Shown: in pieces, positions 53,691 through 64,000 of the stretch
How positions within the stretch are numbered: the stretch's first letter is position 1
Layout of the letters: each line of letters opens with the position of its first letter
NCBI RefSeq assembly: GCF_000237925.1
Contig: NC_031501.1
Location: 1,118,286-1,182,285 of the forward strand
Direction of reading: 5' to 3'
Source of the DNA: Schistosoma mansoni
Taxonomy: Eukaryota; Platyhelminthes; Trematoda; Strigeidida; Schistosomatidae
DNA: 64,000 bases
Notes under the pieces: generated by a model
What the model saw: the letters and a program-made list of their open reading frames with translations, nothing else
What the model was told of the DNA's origin: nothing
Databases searched by the model: none
Position numbers and translations under genes: made by a program

Positions 53691-53879
53691 CACAAAAAAA
53701 AACACCTTCTGAGAATAAATTAATGACGATTATAAAATGATAATAATAATAACACAGTTGAAGCCATTGTTTTAATATAAAAAAACTTATATGTTCATTT
53801 TATTGACTAATCATGGGTGGAATAAAATAAACAGACTTTCTAAAAGAATAAAACACTTTTAAATCAATACATAATTAAA

Positions 53880-54035
53880 AGAGGGGGGGTGATTTCGGAT
53901 AGTGACAACACAAAGAGAGAGAGAGAGAAAGAGAAACAGTATACTTCAATAAACAGAAGTGAGGTTTTTTTCAGTGAAAAAATAAGACATGATTGGATCG
54001 TAGTGTATATACATGGACATACACACACACACACA
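53880..54035. repeat. Simple-sequence patch
   Basis: G run at 53882, (GA)n at 53913-53928 and (CA)n at 54019-54034 without a gene. Confidence 0.8.
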
Positions 54036-54354
54036 TACATATCAGCATATAGATACAATTACATAGTTATACAATCAGTAATTAATTACACGTTTCAATG
54101 TTTCATTGTTTAAAGTGGATCAACCTTTAATTGAATGTTGAACAGAATAGAATTTAAACAAAAAATATAATTCATTATTATCTTCTGAAGTAATCTTCTT
54201 CTTAATAAATATTGATTATTGGCACTATTTGGTTATGTGTTGTAACTAGGACTAAGAAACATTAGGTGTCATAATTTGTAATCGATGAGAATGAGGTAGA
54301 CGCATCCACTTTATGTCGTCGATTGAATCTTACATTTAATAATGATAAAATACT

Positions 54355-54800
54355 TTGAATTCACTTAGTATTGTTTGTTTGAATCTTACCATTGATGTGG
54401 CTATCAGGACTCCGTAGCTAAGTGGATAACGTGATGGTGTTTGAAGCGAAAGGTACTGGGTTCGAGTCCCAGAGTGAACATCAATTTCTGAGATGCAGGT
54501 ACATCCAGCTAACGAGTCCCGAATGGGATGAAACGCGCATTCTGGATTCCACTGTTAGCCACTATCCATCTTTGCTTACAATGCTTGTGAATTTAGGCTA
54601 TATCGAGGCAATACACACAGTATTCACATATGCCAACAAGAGACTGACCAGTTACAGTCCCAATCATCGATAGGAAGCTTCAAACAATCAATACTAAGTG
54701 AATTTAAACTTAACCGCATTGCACAAGCAAGTTGCTATCAGGACTCAGTAGCTGAGTGAATAACGCGATGGCATTTGAAGCGAAAGGTACTATCAGAAAC
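54355..54800 (+). mobile_element. SINE-A tandem, one unit and the head of the next
   Basis: A short inverted piece at 54360-54395, then a plus unit with A box, B box and hammerhead (core CTAACGA, so G5 is lost). At about 54725 a second head starts (TGCACAAGCAAGTTGCTATC) and stops at GCGAAAGGTACT. Confidence 0.85.
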
Positions 54801-56464
54801 TTGGTGAATTATTAAATGTTGAAACAAAACTTGATAGATTAACTAGCCTTTTTGGTATCATCGAGTTTTATGAATTAGACACTTAAACTGAGGAGCTTGA
54901 ATTGTCATTTTAAACAATATTATCGGAGCTGACTTCATGTAAAATAGAGCTTTCATAAACGTTGTATCAATTTTGCCATGATACTCTTGTTTATAAGTGA
55001 TTATTCTTGTAGGTTTCATCGTCTTCATCTGTCTTCATATACAGGGTGACCGTATCGTTCAGTTGACTTCTGATTTTGCCTTTGGTTGACCTTTTATTGC
55101 ATACATTCAGTCTATAAACACGATTCGTAACTATTATACAATGCGTCTATAAGTTGCTGTATTGCTTAAAATGAAAGATATCTGAAGTAAAGTGAGGTGT
55201 GTCATTTTAGAGTCGATCTTTTCTTAGCTCCTTCTTCCATTATGGGAAGGCAGTATTACTGTAAATGCTGACTGTTTCGGGCGAACAACCAACTTCCGTC
55301 ACACTTCAGAATAGTAGTTGCATGACTTTATCTCAAGTTACTAATTTCAGTCTTACCACTATTCAACCGACCTATCTGGCATGTCATGATCTAAAGAAAC
55401 GAATGTTTCAGCCAATATACCATGATCAGGTTATTACGAAGTGAAAACCCTACCACCATATAAAGGTAGCAGCCACAGTTGAGTATCGCTGTCAATAGGC
55501 TTAAATTTTAAGTCTTTGTGCTTTGAAAATAAAACTTGTTTGATCTAATAACTATTCATACATATAAAATGATGCGGAAAATAAAAGTGTCAGACAACAG
55601 CCAATAAGCTAGGCACATATGGACACTCACTAGAATGGTATATCAATGTTCTGGCATCTAATGAATTCCCATCAAGCTATGAGTTGTTTCATTCAGGGTT
55701 CAACAAATAATAACATGGAGATATTTAGGTGATCTGTTCGTTAATTTTAAATTTCCCACCTTAGATCATTCTGATGACAGAATTTACGAGTTCTGTTATC
55801 TTTATAAATTATGATACGCAGTGTTTCCTTCTCTACTGGATTGTTATTAATTACAAGATGTTACTACCCTTATCTCATTCTCAATGATAGATAACCCAGC
55901 TTTTTCAAGTTTCTTATATATGGTCGTAATTACTGTGAAGTGTTTTCAGTGTCAGATGTTGTTTTCTTATGTATACTGTGGAGAGTGTGGATTTCTTAGT
56001 GACATTAGAAGCTGTCAGAGCTGTACAACGAAACTTCTTCAATAACAAACATTTTGCAGCTGTTTTTCTCATGCATTCGCTTGAAAGTAGTGTTTTAAAA
56101 AGTGAGCTTCGTCATTGAAACTGTAACACTGAGTAACAAATAATAAGAAATTATAGATGGAAATTGATCAGCTTTTTGTTTTATGCAGATTCATGATTGA
56201 TCCTTAACTGTAAACTAGAATTGAAGGCACAAGAGCCTCATTTGTTACGATCATGATACCTTCTAACCTTACATATTGGAACCATGTTTACAAATTTATG
56301 TTAATAGACTTTCTACTTAGAATAAACAAACAGACTAACTAGTCACAAAACTTTATAAAGAGAGACATAGAAATACATTAGAATATAGTTAAATACAACA
56401 ATTTAAAACAAATATAACCCTCAACTAGTCTAAAGGTAAAATAAACCTTCTTTATGTACAAAAT
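54801..56464. other. Unassigned intergenic stretch
   Basis: No exon, repeat or RNA recognised in about 1.7 kb on either strand. Confidence 0.4.
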
Positions 56465-56775
56465 ATCCGGATCTTATCAGCAACAACTCATTGTGGGAGA
56501 GAACAAACCAACTTCCAGATGAAGAGGAAATGAAGAAAATTCACTAGAGATGGATAGGATGTACATTACAGAAACTATCAAACTGCATTATTAGGCAAGT
56601 GCTAACTTGGAATCCTGAATGGAAACGAAAAAAAGAGGAAGACTAAGGAACATATAGAACCTGGAAGAGAAAAGAATCAATAGCAGCTGCAAAGGATTGC
56701 CCAAGACAAATTTGGTTAGAGAATGCTGATGAGTGGCATATACTCCTCCATGAAGGGTAACAGGAGTAAGTAATC
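56465..56775 (+). mobile_element. RTE-1 (SR2-like) 3' end, diverged
   Basis: ENKPTSR-like start, then [11 protein letters not shown] and frame-broken end, CAGGAGTAAGTAATCAAG tail. Confidence 0.75.
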
Positions 56776-56914
56776 AAGAAATGTACAAAATATGTAACAC
56801 AGTTCAAAGGGTAAGATAGAAAATAGAACTCTCCTAGAAAAAGATAATGAAATCATTATCTAAGAAAATTATTTACTACATTTCACTTATTCACCAGATT
56901 TGTAGAAATTATTG

Positions 56915-57230
56915 GTTGCAAATTCACTTGGTATGGTTGACATGTATCTTCCTATTGATGCTAAAGACTTCAATTCATCAGTCTCTTATTGGTATATGTG
57001 CATGCTGTGCTTATTGCTTAGATATTACCTTAAGTCGCAAGCTTTATAAGCGAAGATGGATAGTGGCTAGCAGTAGAATCCAGTTTGACGCGCATTTTGT
57101 CCTATTTAAGACTCATCAACTGGATATACCAGTATCCTGGACTTAATGTTCACTCCATGACTAGAACCTAGTACCATTCGCTTCAAACACGTTATCCACT
57201 TAACTTACTGAATCCTGATAACTATCTATT
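56915..57230 (-). mobile_element. SINE-A copy
   Basis: Minus unit with hammerhead near 57075-57120 (AAA insertion, U at core position 3) and a decayed head to ACTGAATCCTGATAACT. Confidence 0.85.
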
Positions 57231-57482
57231 GGTTTGTATTTACAAAATCCATAGTCGGATAACTAACCTCATTACATGTCAAAGAAAAATGACACATAAT
57301 TATCTCGATCATATTAAAAAGGAAATACAAACGGATGATTTACTTACGTGTTACTTTAAGAAACACCAATTACGTAATAAACATCATTGAAATGAGTTAC
57401 TTTTTCTAAACATGGATCTTTAAACTATTACTATTATATTTAATGCAATTTGCTGAATACAGTGCGTACGTATGTGTGTAAT

Positions 57483-57485
57483 ATG

Positions 57486-57516
<31 letters not shown>

Positions 57517-57530
57517 GTGTCTATGTATTT
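57483..57530. repeat. (GTAT)n microsatellite
   Basis: Run of GTAT units with minor variants. Confidence 0.9.
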
Positions 57531-57714
57531 ACAAACATACAAATATGTAAGTACTGTAATTTATAATAAATGTGACTCAAATTTATAAAATCAATAATTC
57601 AATTGATTATTGATTTTTTTGTTGTGTACTTTGAACTCATTCACTTATATTATAAATCAATAAAATGTATTAAATTCTGATTATCTAGAGAGAGAGAGAG
57701 TACTTTTGTAATTT

Positions 57715-58065
57715 TAGTAGTACTTTATCGATTTATAGATGATGTAAAACTTAGAAACACTGAACGGCCTTGACGTCCTATTGTGAAACTCCTCAGCAGT
57801 GCACATCCGTGATCCCACCTCACGAGATTCGAACCCAGGATCTATCAATCTCGCGCGTGAATGCTTAACCATTTGACCACTGAGCCGGCGTCCAACGGTG
57901 TTAATTTCTAATTTCAACCGATCCATGAAATTGAGTGACACATCCATCAATGTCTTCAGCGGCCGTTCAGTGGTTCCAGGTTTTCCATGGTGATCTAGCT
58001 TCAAGTGATTCATGATCTGAACTATTAAAATTACTGTAATATACACAAAACCCCTTTTTGATAAA
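57715..58065. mobile_element. SINE-B foldback composite
   Basis: Minus unit to AATGTCTTCAG at about 57958, then plus CGGCCGTTCAGTGGTTCCAG and tail to AACCCCTTTTTGAT. Confidence 0.8.
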
Positions 58066-58204
58066 AATGTTTATGCTGATACAGATAGATTATTGTGTTT
58101 GATTAAATGGATTGAATAATCGTCTATTTTCTTAAATATTAGAACAACTCAATTTAATATGATACTGATATTGGAGATATACTTGGCAACTATTAACTAA
58201 CTTA

Positions 58205-58314
58205 TGTTGAATGATCAGAAAGGGGGGGTTTGTGGAGATTTTAGTAATTTTATATAGCTAAAATCATGAGTCAATTGAAGCAAGACCACCATGGTAATAA
58301 ACCTGGAAGCACTG
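58205..58314 (-). mobile_element. SINE-B tail cut by the assembly gap
   Basis: Starts ATCAGAAAGGGGGGGTTTG and reads to GGAAGCACTG, where N begins. Confidence 0.85.
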
Positions 58315-58514
58315 NNNNNNNNNNNNNNNNNNNNNNNNNNNNNNNNNNNNNNNNNNNNNNNNNNNNNNNNNNNNNNNNNNNNNNNNNNNNNNNNNNNNNN
58401 NNNNNNNNNNNNNNNNNNNNNNNNNNNNNNNNNNNNNNNNNNNNNNNNNNNNNNNNNNNNNNNNNNNNNNNNNNNNNNNNNNNNNNNNNNNNNNNNNNNN
58501 NNNNNNNNNNNNNN
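58315..58514. other. Assembly gap (200 N)
   Basis: Run of N starting inside a SINE-B and ending at the outer edge of a palindrome, a common site of assembly failure. Confidence 0.99.
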
Positions 58515-59383
58515 TTAATATTTATGTACTGAAATTTCTTGAACATCTAATGGACTATAATCATTCTAATGATCCACTGTTTGATTTTAAAATAGAAACC
58601 ATCAAACTCATTATTAAATGGATTTACAATCATCAGAAGGGGTTTTTGTGGAGATTTCAGTATTTGCATAGTTGAAATCATGAGTCAATTGAAGCTAGAC
58701 CACCACGGAAAACCTGGAAGCACTGGATGGCCTTGACGTCTCATTGTGGGACTCCTCAGCAGTGCGCATCCACCATCCCACCTCGTGAGACTCGAACCCA
58801 GGACCTATCAGTCTGGAGCACGAACGCTTAACCTCTAGACCACTGAGCCGGCCGTCATGCATCGGTGTTAACTTCTAACTTCAATCAAGCCACGAAGTTT
58901 TCCATAGTGGTCTAGCTTCAATTGACTCATGATTTCAACTATGCAAATAGTGAAATCTTCACAAAACCCCTTGTGGTAATGTCCTCTAATATATTGTAGT
59001 TCCTTTTATAATGTAAATATATTATTCAACTGTATGTGTATATCTGAAATTTATCAAGATTAAATATGATGGATAATATATGTAAGAATAATAGGTGATA
59101 TGAAGTGAAATAGTTGTTGTATATTGTAAATCATAGTTGAAATCAAGAGTCAATTGATGCTAAGTCGTCCAGTGCTTCCAGGTTTTCCATGGTGATCTGG
59201 CTTCAATTGACTCATGATTTCAACTATGCAAATACTGAAATCTCCACAAAAACCCCTTCTGATGATTGTAAATCCATTTAATAATGAGTTTGATGGTTTC
59301 TATTTTAAAATCAAACAGTGGATCATTAGAATGATTATAGTCCATTAGATGTTCAAGAAATTTCAGTACATAAATATTAAATC
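58515..59383. repeat. Large palindrome containing SINE-B copies
   Basis: Arms about 58515-58735 and 59160-59383 are almost perfect inverse copies. The outer 115 bp of each arm is non-SINE DNA (ATTTATGTACTGAAATTTCT and TGATCCACTGTTTGATTTTA with inverses); the inner parts are SINE-B tails. The spacer holds the rest of a minus SINE-B (58735-58895), a plus tail (58896-58975), unassigned DNA and a short minus tail piece (59135-59162). Confidence 0.85.
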
Positions 59384-59537
59384 TTCAGTTGATAGAAAAA
59401 AAATATGAATGGTGTTAGTGCGTTGAGCTTATATTTAGAAGTGAACATAAATTTCGGAATATATAAGTCTGTATTGTTTGATTGAATAGATTATTATTTT
59501 GAAGAAGTTCGGATAAGATTGTCATGAAAAACATTTC

Positions 59538-60345
59538 TTACTTACTTACTTACGCCTATCACCCCTCGTGGAGGAGCATAGGCCGCCTACCAGAGTTCTC
59601 CATCCAACCCTGTCCTGGGCAATCCTTTACAGTCGTTATTCATCCTTCACATGTCTGATTCCAATTCCCGACACAGTGTGTTCTTCATCTTTCCTCTTTT
59701 CAATATCCTTTCAGGATCCCGAGTTAGCACTTGCCACTTGATGCAGTTTGGTGATTTTCACAACGTTTGTCATATTTACCTCCATCGTCTTTTCCTAATT
59801 TCCTCTTCAAATGAAACCTGGTTCGTCCTCTCCCACAGTAGATTGTTGCTAATGGTATCCGGCCAATGGATGTTGAGTATCTTGCGTAGACAACTATTTA
59901 TAAATACTTGTACATTCTTGATAATCCTAGTAGTAGTTCTCCACGTTTCCGCTCCACACAGTAGGACTGTCTTGAATTTGTATTGAAGATTCTGACTTTG
60001 AAATTAGTTGATAGTTGTTTTGAGTTCCATATGTTCTTCAATTGTAGAAATGCGTTCCTTGCTTTGCCAATTCTCGCCTTTACGTCTGCATCCGATTCTT
60101 CTTGTTCATCGATGATGCTTCCTGGGTACGTGAAACTTTCCACATCATCCAGGGTTTCGCCATCATATGTGATTGGGATAGTGTTCTCCGTGTTGTATTT
60201 GAGGATCTTGCTTTTTCTTTTGTACATGTTGAGGTCTATTGATGCAGAAGCTGCTGCTAAACTAGTTGTCTTCATCTGCACTTGTTCGTGTGTATGGGGT
60301 GGGAGGACTGGGTCATCTGTGAAGTCCAATTCGTCTAATTAGTTT
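59538..60345 (-). mobile_element. RTE-1 (SR2-like), longest copy in the window
   Basis: Short inverted TTAC tail, then minus coding sequence from the C-terminus up to the catalytic box: MDFTDDPVLP (the F-A-D-D box with A replaced by T), then KSKILKYNTENTIPITYDGE, then the DADVKARIGKARNAFLQL segment. 5'-truncated there. Confidence 0.85.
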
Positions 60346-60424
60346 TGAGATGTCCATTGTATTCCGTGCTTCGTCTAAGATGCCGAGGTCTTCATAATCC
60401 AGTCAATCATCAGAAGAAAGAGGA

Positions 60425-60655
60425 AGGGTGAGAAAACTAACTCGCTAAAAAAACACTAAACAGAAAAAAATAATTCAAACCACTTAAACTCTGCCCTAGG
60501 AGTCAGAAGGTATTTATTTAGAAGAGTTATGACTCCTCATCGTGAAAGCCGAGTTCCTTCGGAAGCCACGAGGCCGATACCAGAGTAACCATTTATCTAG
60601 GTTTATGGAATGCTCGTACAATGTGGAAGACCGGAAGAGTCAATAAGTCCTGATT
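60425..60655. mobile_element. RTE-1 5' fragments, opposite orientations
   Basis: 60425-60460 is the inverse of the TAGCGAGTTAGTTT block seen at 905-930 and 36945-36975. 60583-60653 on the plus strand reads VTIYLGLWNARTMWKTGRVN, the start of an RTE endonuclease domain. Confidence 0.6.
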
Positions 60656-61006
60656 TACAATAGTTCTTTGGTTAATTATATCTCTGGGTCGAAATAAACT
60701 CTATACTACTTATTATCTTACTGTTTCGCAAAAAGTTTCATTCTTAATACTCATTATTACACATTTAAACTTCAAAGCAATCACTTCACGGATATAATAC
60801 TCCTTAAAGTGATCTCGATAATACTCATTAATAAAAGATAATCAGTCATTTGGTCTGATAAAGAGTTAAGTACACATAAGCTTGATTAGGATTAACCAGT
60901 TACAATTGAGTGTGCTAATTATGACTGATTAATTCAGTTTATTGATTAATGTAATTAAAACTTCGAAGTAAGTCGTGCGGATTCTATACATAGGTTGCAT
61001 ATCTAT

Positions 61007-61180
<174 letters not shown>

Positions 61181-61299
61181 TAGAATATAGAATTCTCAGC
61201 ACGAGGTATTTCGACAAGCTTCTTTGACAAAAGAAAAGAAACAAAAAAAGAAAAAGGTGAAAAATTATCTGTATCTGTACATCTTTTCAATTAGAGACA

Positions 61300-62400
61300 T
61301 GCTTAAGAATATAGGTTATTGACTAAGTCACCTGTAACAACCTGTTTGTCACAGAGTATATTTGCTAGATAAGGTTTTATAGAACTTTTATACCTTTGCT
61401 TGAGTGCATGGATTTTAATGTTTTGAAGTCTTGTTCTACCAGAAGATATGCAAGGAGAAAGATATAAATGAAAGGGATAGTTAGTATCAGATGAGATAAC
61501 ACCTGCCAGGAGTTTGCAAAACTTTAGATGTCTATCCATAACCATATTAATAACGACCTCAAAAAGTTGACTACACACCTTGCTAACTGCCTTAAGCACT
61601 CTTTGCAATATAGCGAAGTCTTTTCTAAAAAGCCCGGGAAAGAATAATCTAGAACTGTAAAGAATAATAGGTAATATTCAAAAATTGACAAGTTGTAAAA
61701 GTAAATGTCGAGTAATCTCGAAAGTACGCTACCTCTTTATGTAGTCAGTCAGATGGAAAATTTTTTTCGATAACAGTGAAATATGAGAAGATTAAGAGCG
61801 ATCAGAGTAAGAGGTAACACCAAGATAATTGACTTTCGACAATGTGTTTATCAAAGAGTCTCCAATGGTACAAGCATTATGGGATCCCGACATGGTATTA
61901 AGTTGCTGTTCATGTTTCAGGACGAAGTTAACAGATTGACATTTACATGAATTAAACGTGAGACCACCATTCAATACGAGACAAAAGCTCTTTCATTTCT
62001 ACGAGATGTAAAGAGGTAGAAATCGGCATACATACAGTAGGTATTTCATAAAAGTGCTTTCTGTGAAATATGGCAGATCATGCAGAAAAAAAGAAAAGAA
62101 CATGTGAAAGAACAGCTCCTTGTGGCACACCTTAATGAAACAGTAGAGACGTTGAACAATTTCCTCCAAATACAGTGTACTGTTCTCTTCCAGAGAGGTA
62201 GGAACATAGACGATTGGTTATCCATCTGTCAAGGTTAACATTGATTACCTTTTTAAGTAAGAGTTGTCTTGGGATAGAAACAAAAGCAAAAAATATAGAC
62301 CATAAAAGCGCATCCGATGTACTTCTTACCCTTTTCCAAGCTGAACCTTACATTATGATGCAGTACAGAAGCAACATCTATTTATAAAATGAAAACAATA
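61300..62400 (-). mobile_element. CR1-like LINE, reverse transcriptase part
   Basis: Minus strand, in order from the right: GVPQG-type motif (about 62130), YADF in place of YADD (about 62030), FNSCKCQSVNFVLKHE (about 61930), INTLSKVNYLGVT (61815), then VSKVCSQLFEVVINMVMDR (61550) and the C-terminus to 61303. GVPQG places it with CR1/Jockey-type rather than RTE elements. Several frame breaks; no tail found. Confidence 0.75.
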
Positions 62401-62444
62401 AATATTATTGTCATTGCCTTATGTGGAGACTATTGTCATCTATT

Positions 62445-62505
62445 GTGGGACTCCTCAGCAGTGCGCATCTACGATCCTACCTAGCGAGATTCCAACCCAA
62501 TAGAA
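62445..62505 (-). mobile_element. SINE-B fragment
   Basis: ATTGTGGGACTCCTCAGCAG to GAGATTCCAACCC, the hammerhead 5' half and B box only. Confidence 0.75.
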
Positions 62506-62509
62506 TATT

Positions 62510-63245
62510 GTAACTTTGTGAATGTGTATGTTTCACAGGAGAAATAACGGAAACTTCCAAATAATTCACTAATGTTCTTATGCGTTTATATTAAACATAA
62601 ATTGAATATTTTGAATTTGACCTCAATTGAGTAATTCTCATACTACTGAGATTAGATAGTTAGAAAAATCTAGAAAGTTTTAGATTAAACTGATAGATTA
62701 CAGTACTAACAATTTACACATGTAAACGTGTTTGTTTTAGTTAAGATATTTTATTGCATGAATGTTGAACTTAGCTTACCTAGAAGATTATACGGGACAT
62801 GAGTTGTAAATGACTTTTTATGATTAAGATAAGCATATTTTGTTTAATTCATCAGTTATGTTATTTATCGTTTGATCACCGTAGTTAGTCAACGTTGGAT
62901 CTGGTTAGTACTTGAATGAGTGATCGGTTCGGAATACCGGGTGTCGCCGGACTTTAACAACCCCCCCCCACACACAATCTATTTTTCAATTCTGAACAAC
63001 CACAACATTGATCAATCCCACCAACTGAAGCTATCTCCATTACCATTATTTACCGACTGTAGTGTTCGCTAAATGAAATTAAATCTCCATAAGGATATGA
63101 ATTCCAAATTTTATATAGTACAAGCTTATAATTTAACTGGTTTTTAGTATTTGAAAGTAGCCTACATTCAAGTCACTACTACATATCATATTTATCATAA
63201 TAGTATTTGTCATTAGGCTGTATCTGCTTACAACCTCTCTAATAT
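62510..63245. other. Unassigned intergenic
   Basis: AT-rich, with a C9 run followed by a short (CA)n at 62961-62977. No feature recognised. Confidence 0.4.
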
Positions 63246-63249
63246 TTTT

Positions 63250-63500
63250 CCTGATATCAGAAGGGAGTCTTTTGGAGATTTTAGTAATTTTATATAGTTG
63301 AAATCATGAGTCAATTGAAGCTAACCACCATGAAAAACCTGGAAGCACTGGGCGTCAGTTTCGTCCTATTGTGGGACTCCTCAGCAGTGCGTATCCACGA
63401 TCACACCTCGCGCGCTTCGAACCCAGGACCTATCAGTCTGGAGCGAGAGCCCTTAACCTCTAGACCACTGAGCCGGCATCCAACGGTTAATTTAATGATC
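63250..63500 (-). mobile_element. SINE-B copy
   Basis: Minus tail to A box (GACCACTGAGCCGGC). Core CTGAGGA and GAA are kept but stem III (ACTGACGC) no longer pairs. Confidence 0.85.
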
Positions 63501-63714
63501 CACGGAATTTTATTATGCTGAATCACAATGCTTACTTGAATACAATAATCAGTAGTACAAACTAGTAGGTTAAATATGTTGGTGATAAAAGCTGAACATA
63601 CTCTAAAATTTTATATGTAAATGTTAAATTCAGTTTTAACCTATAAACCGAAAGATTGGACAGATCCATTACAATGTGATTTATGTATGGCTTGATTAGA
63701 AAGATTAGAAACAT

Positions 63715-64000
63715 CACATTCGGTTGATCACTGGGTGGTGATCAATGTCATGCGTGTCAAGTCCGTCTCAGTGCTGATCGAATGCTATCTTTCAAGTTGC
63801 AATGTGGCCACTAGTCTAGGTGGCTCGACACTGAGTGCACTATGTTGAGATAAGATGGTTGTTGAAGGTACTCAACAGGAAGCTCTGGACCCGGGTTTCG
63901 TGCTACTTGGAACTCATCAGCAAGGTGTACATGTAATCTTGAGAGAACTGGTGCTCCCTGATGGACTCGATCCCGTGTCACCCGACTTCACAGTCAGAGA
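63715..64000 (-). mobile_element. SINE-C, a third hammerhead-bearing retroposon family
   Basis: On the minus strand: GACACGGGATCGAGTCCATC (B-box-like), then CTTGCTGATGAGTTCC, then GCACGAAACCCGGGTCCAGA, the same order of parts as SINE-A and SINE-B but different sequence. The copy is cut by the window edge. Confidence 0.65.
63884..63926 (-). ncRNA. Hammerhead-like core inside SINE-C
   Basis: CTGATGA, GAA and a self-complementary stem III ACCCGGGT followed by C are all present; stem II is only partly paired in this copy and stem I is weak, so activity is doubtful here. Confidence 0.5.

Overview
The window looks like nuclear DNA of a blood fluke (Schistosoma or a close trematode). It is AT-rich, and host exons are short, separated by long introns and scattered among recognisable schistosome repeats: Sm-alpha-like SINEs carrying a hammerhead ribozyme, SR2-like RTE LINEs with (TTAC)n tails, a CR1-like LINE and Gypsy debris. 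The species cannot be fixed from sequence alone. There are two 200-base assembly gaps (7957-8156 and 58315-58514).

Host genes. Three spliced genes can be assembled by eye because their splice sites and phases agree. (1) 9549-13319, minus: the last three exons of a protein with prenyltransferase-alpha (PFTA) repeats, PTAR1-like; its 5' exons were not found. (2) 20711-26541, plus: the axonemal protein CFAP276 (human C1orf194), four exons, about 177 residues. (3) 30619-52892, minus: six exons with fully consistent phases giving a 387-residue type I membrane protein in the order signal peptide, Ser/Thr stretch, EGF, EGF, SEA, EGF, transmembrane helix, short basic tail. This is the layout of transmembrane mucins and is the most valuable single gene model here.

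Layout. 1-9500: repeats only (RTE ends, SINEs, a 507-bp retroposon here called R500, Gypsy pol debris). 9.5-13.4 kb: PTAR1-like gene. 13.6-20.6 kb: an R500 with a LINE inserted in it, an unassigned stretch, and a decayed Gypsy element with LTR-like ends. 20.7-26.6 kb: CFAP276. 26.8-30 kb: LINE, SINE and R500 copies. 30.6-52.9 kb: mucin-like gene with introns full of repeats. 53-64 kb: SINEs, palindromes, an SR2 copy, a long (ATC)n microsatellite and a CR1-like LINE.

Repeat naming. SINE-A is the Sm-alpha-like family (hammerhead stem III ACGCGCGT). SINE-B is the most frequent family; it has tRNA-like A and B boxes followed by a second hammerhead (stem III ACGGCCGT). SINE-C is one copy at the right edge with a third hammerhead-like core. 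R500 is a non-coding retroposon with an (AAAT)n tail. RTE-1 is SR2-like with a (TTAC)n-type tail; RTE-2 is another RTE lineage with an (ACTG)n tail. The SINE-B, R500 and RTE copies are flanked by 8-15 bp target-site duplications, which suggests one shared target-primed retrotransposition machinery. A striking theme is that SINE-A and SINE-B copies repeatedly occur as foldback (inverted) composites inside one pair of target-site duplications.
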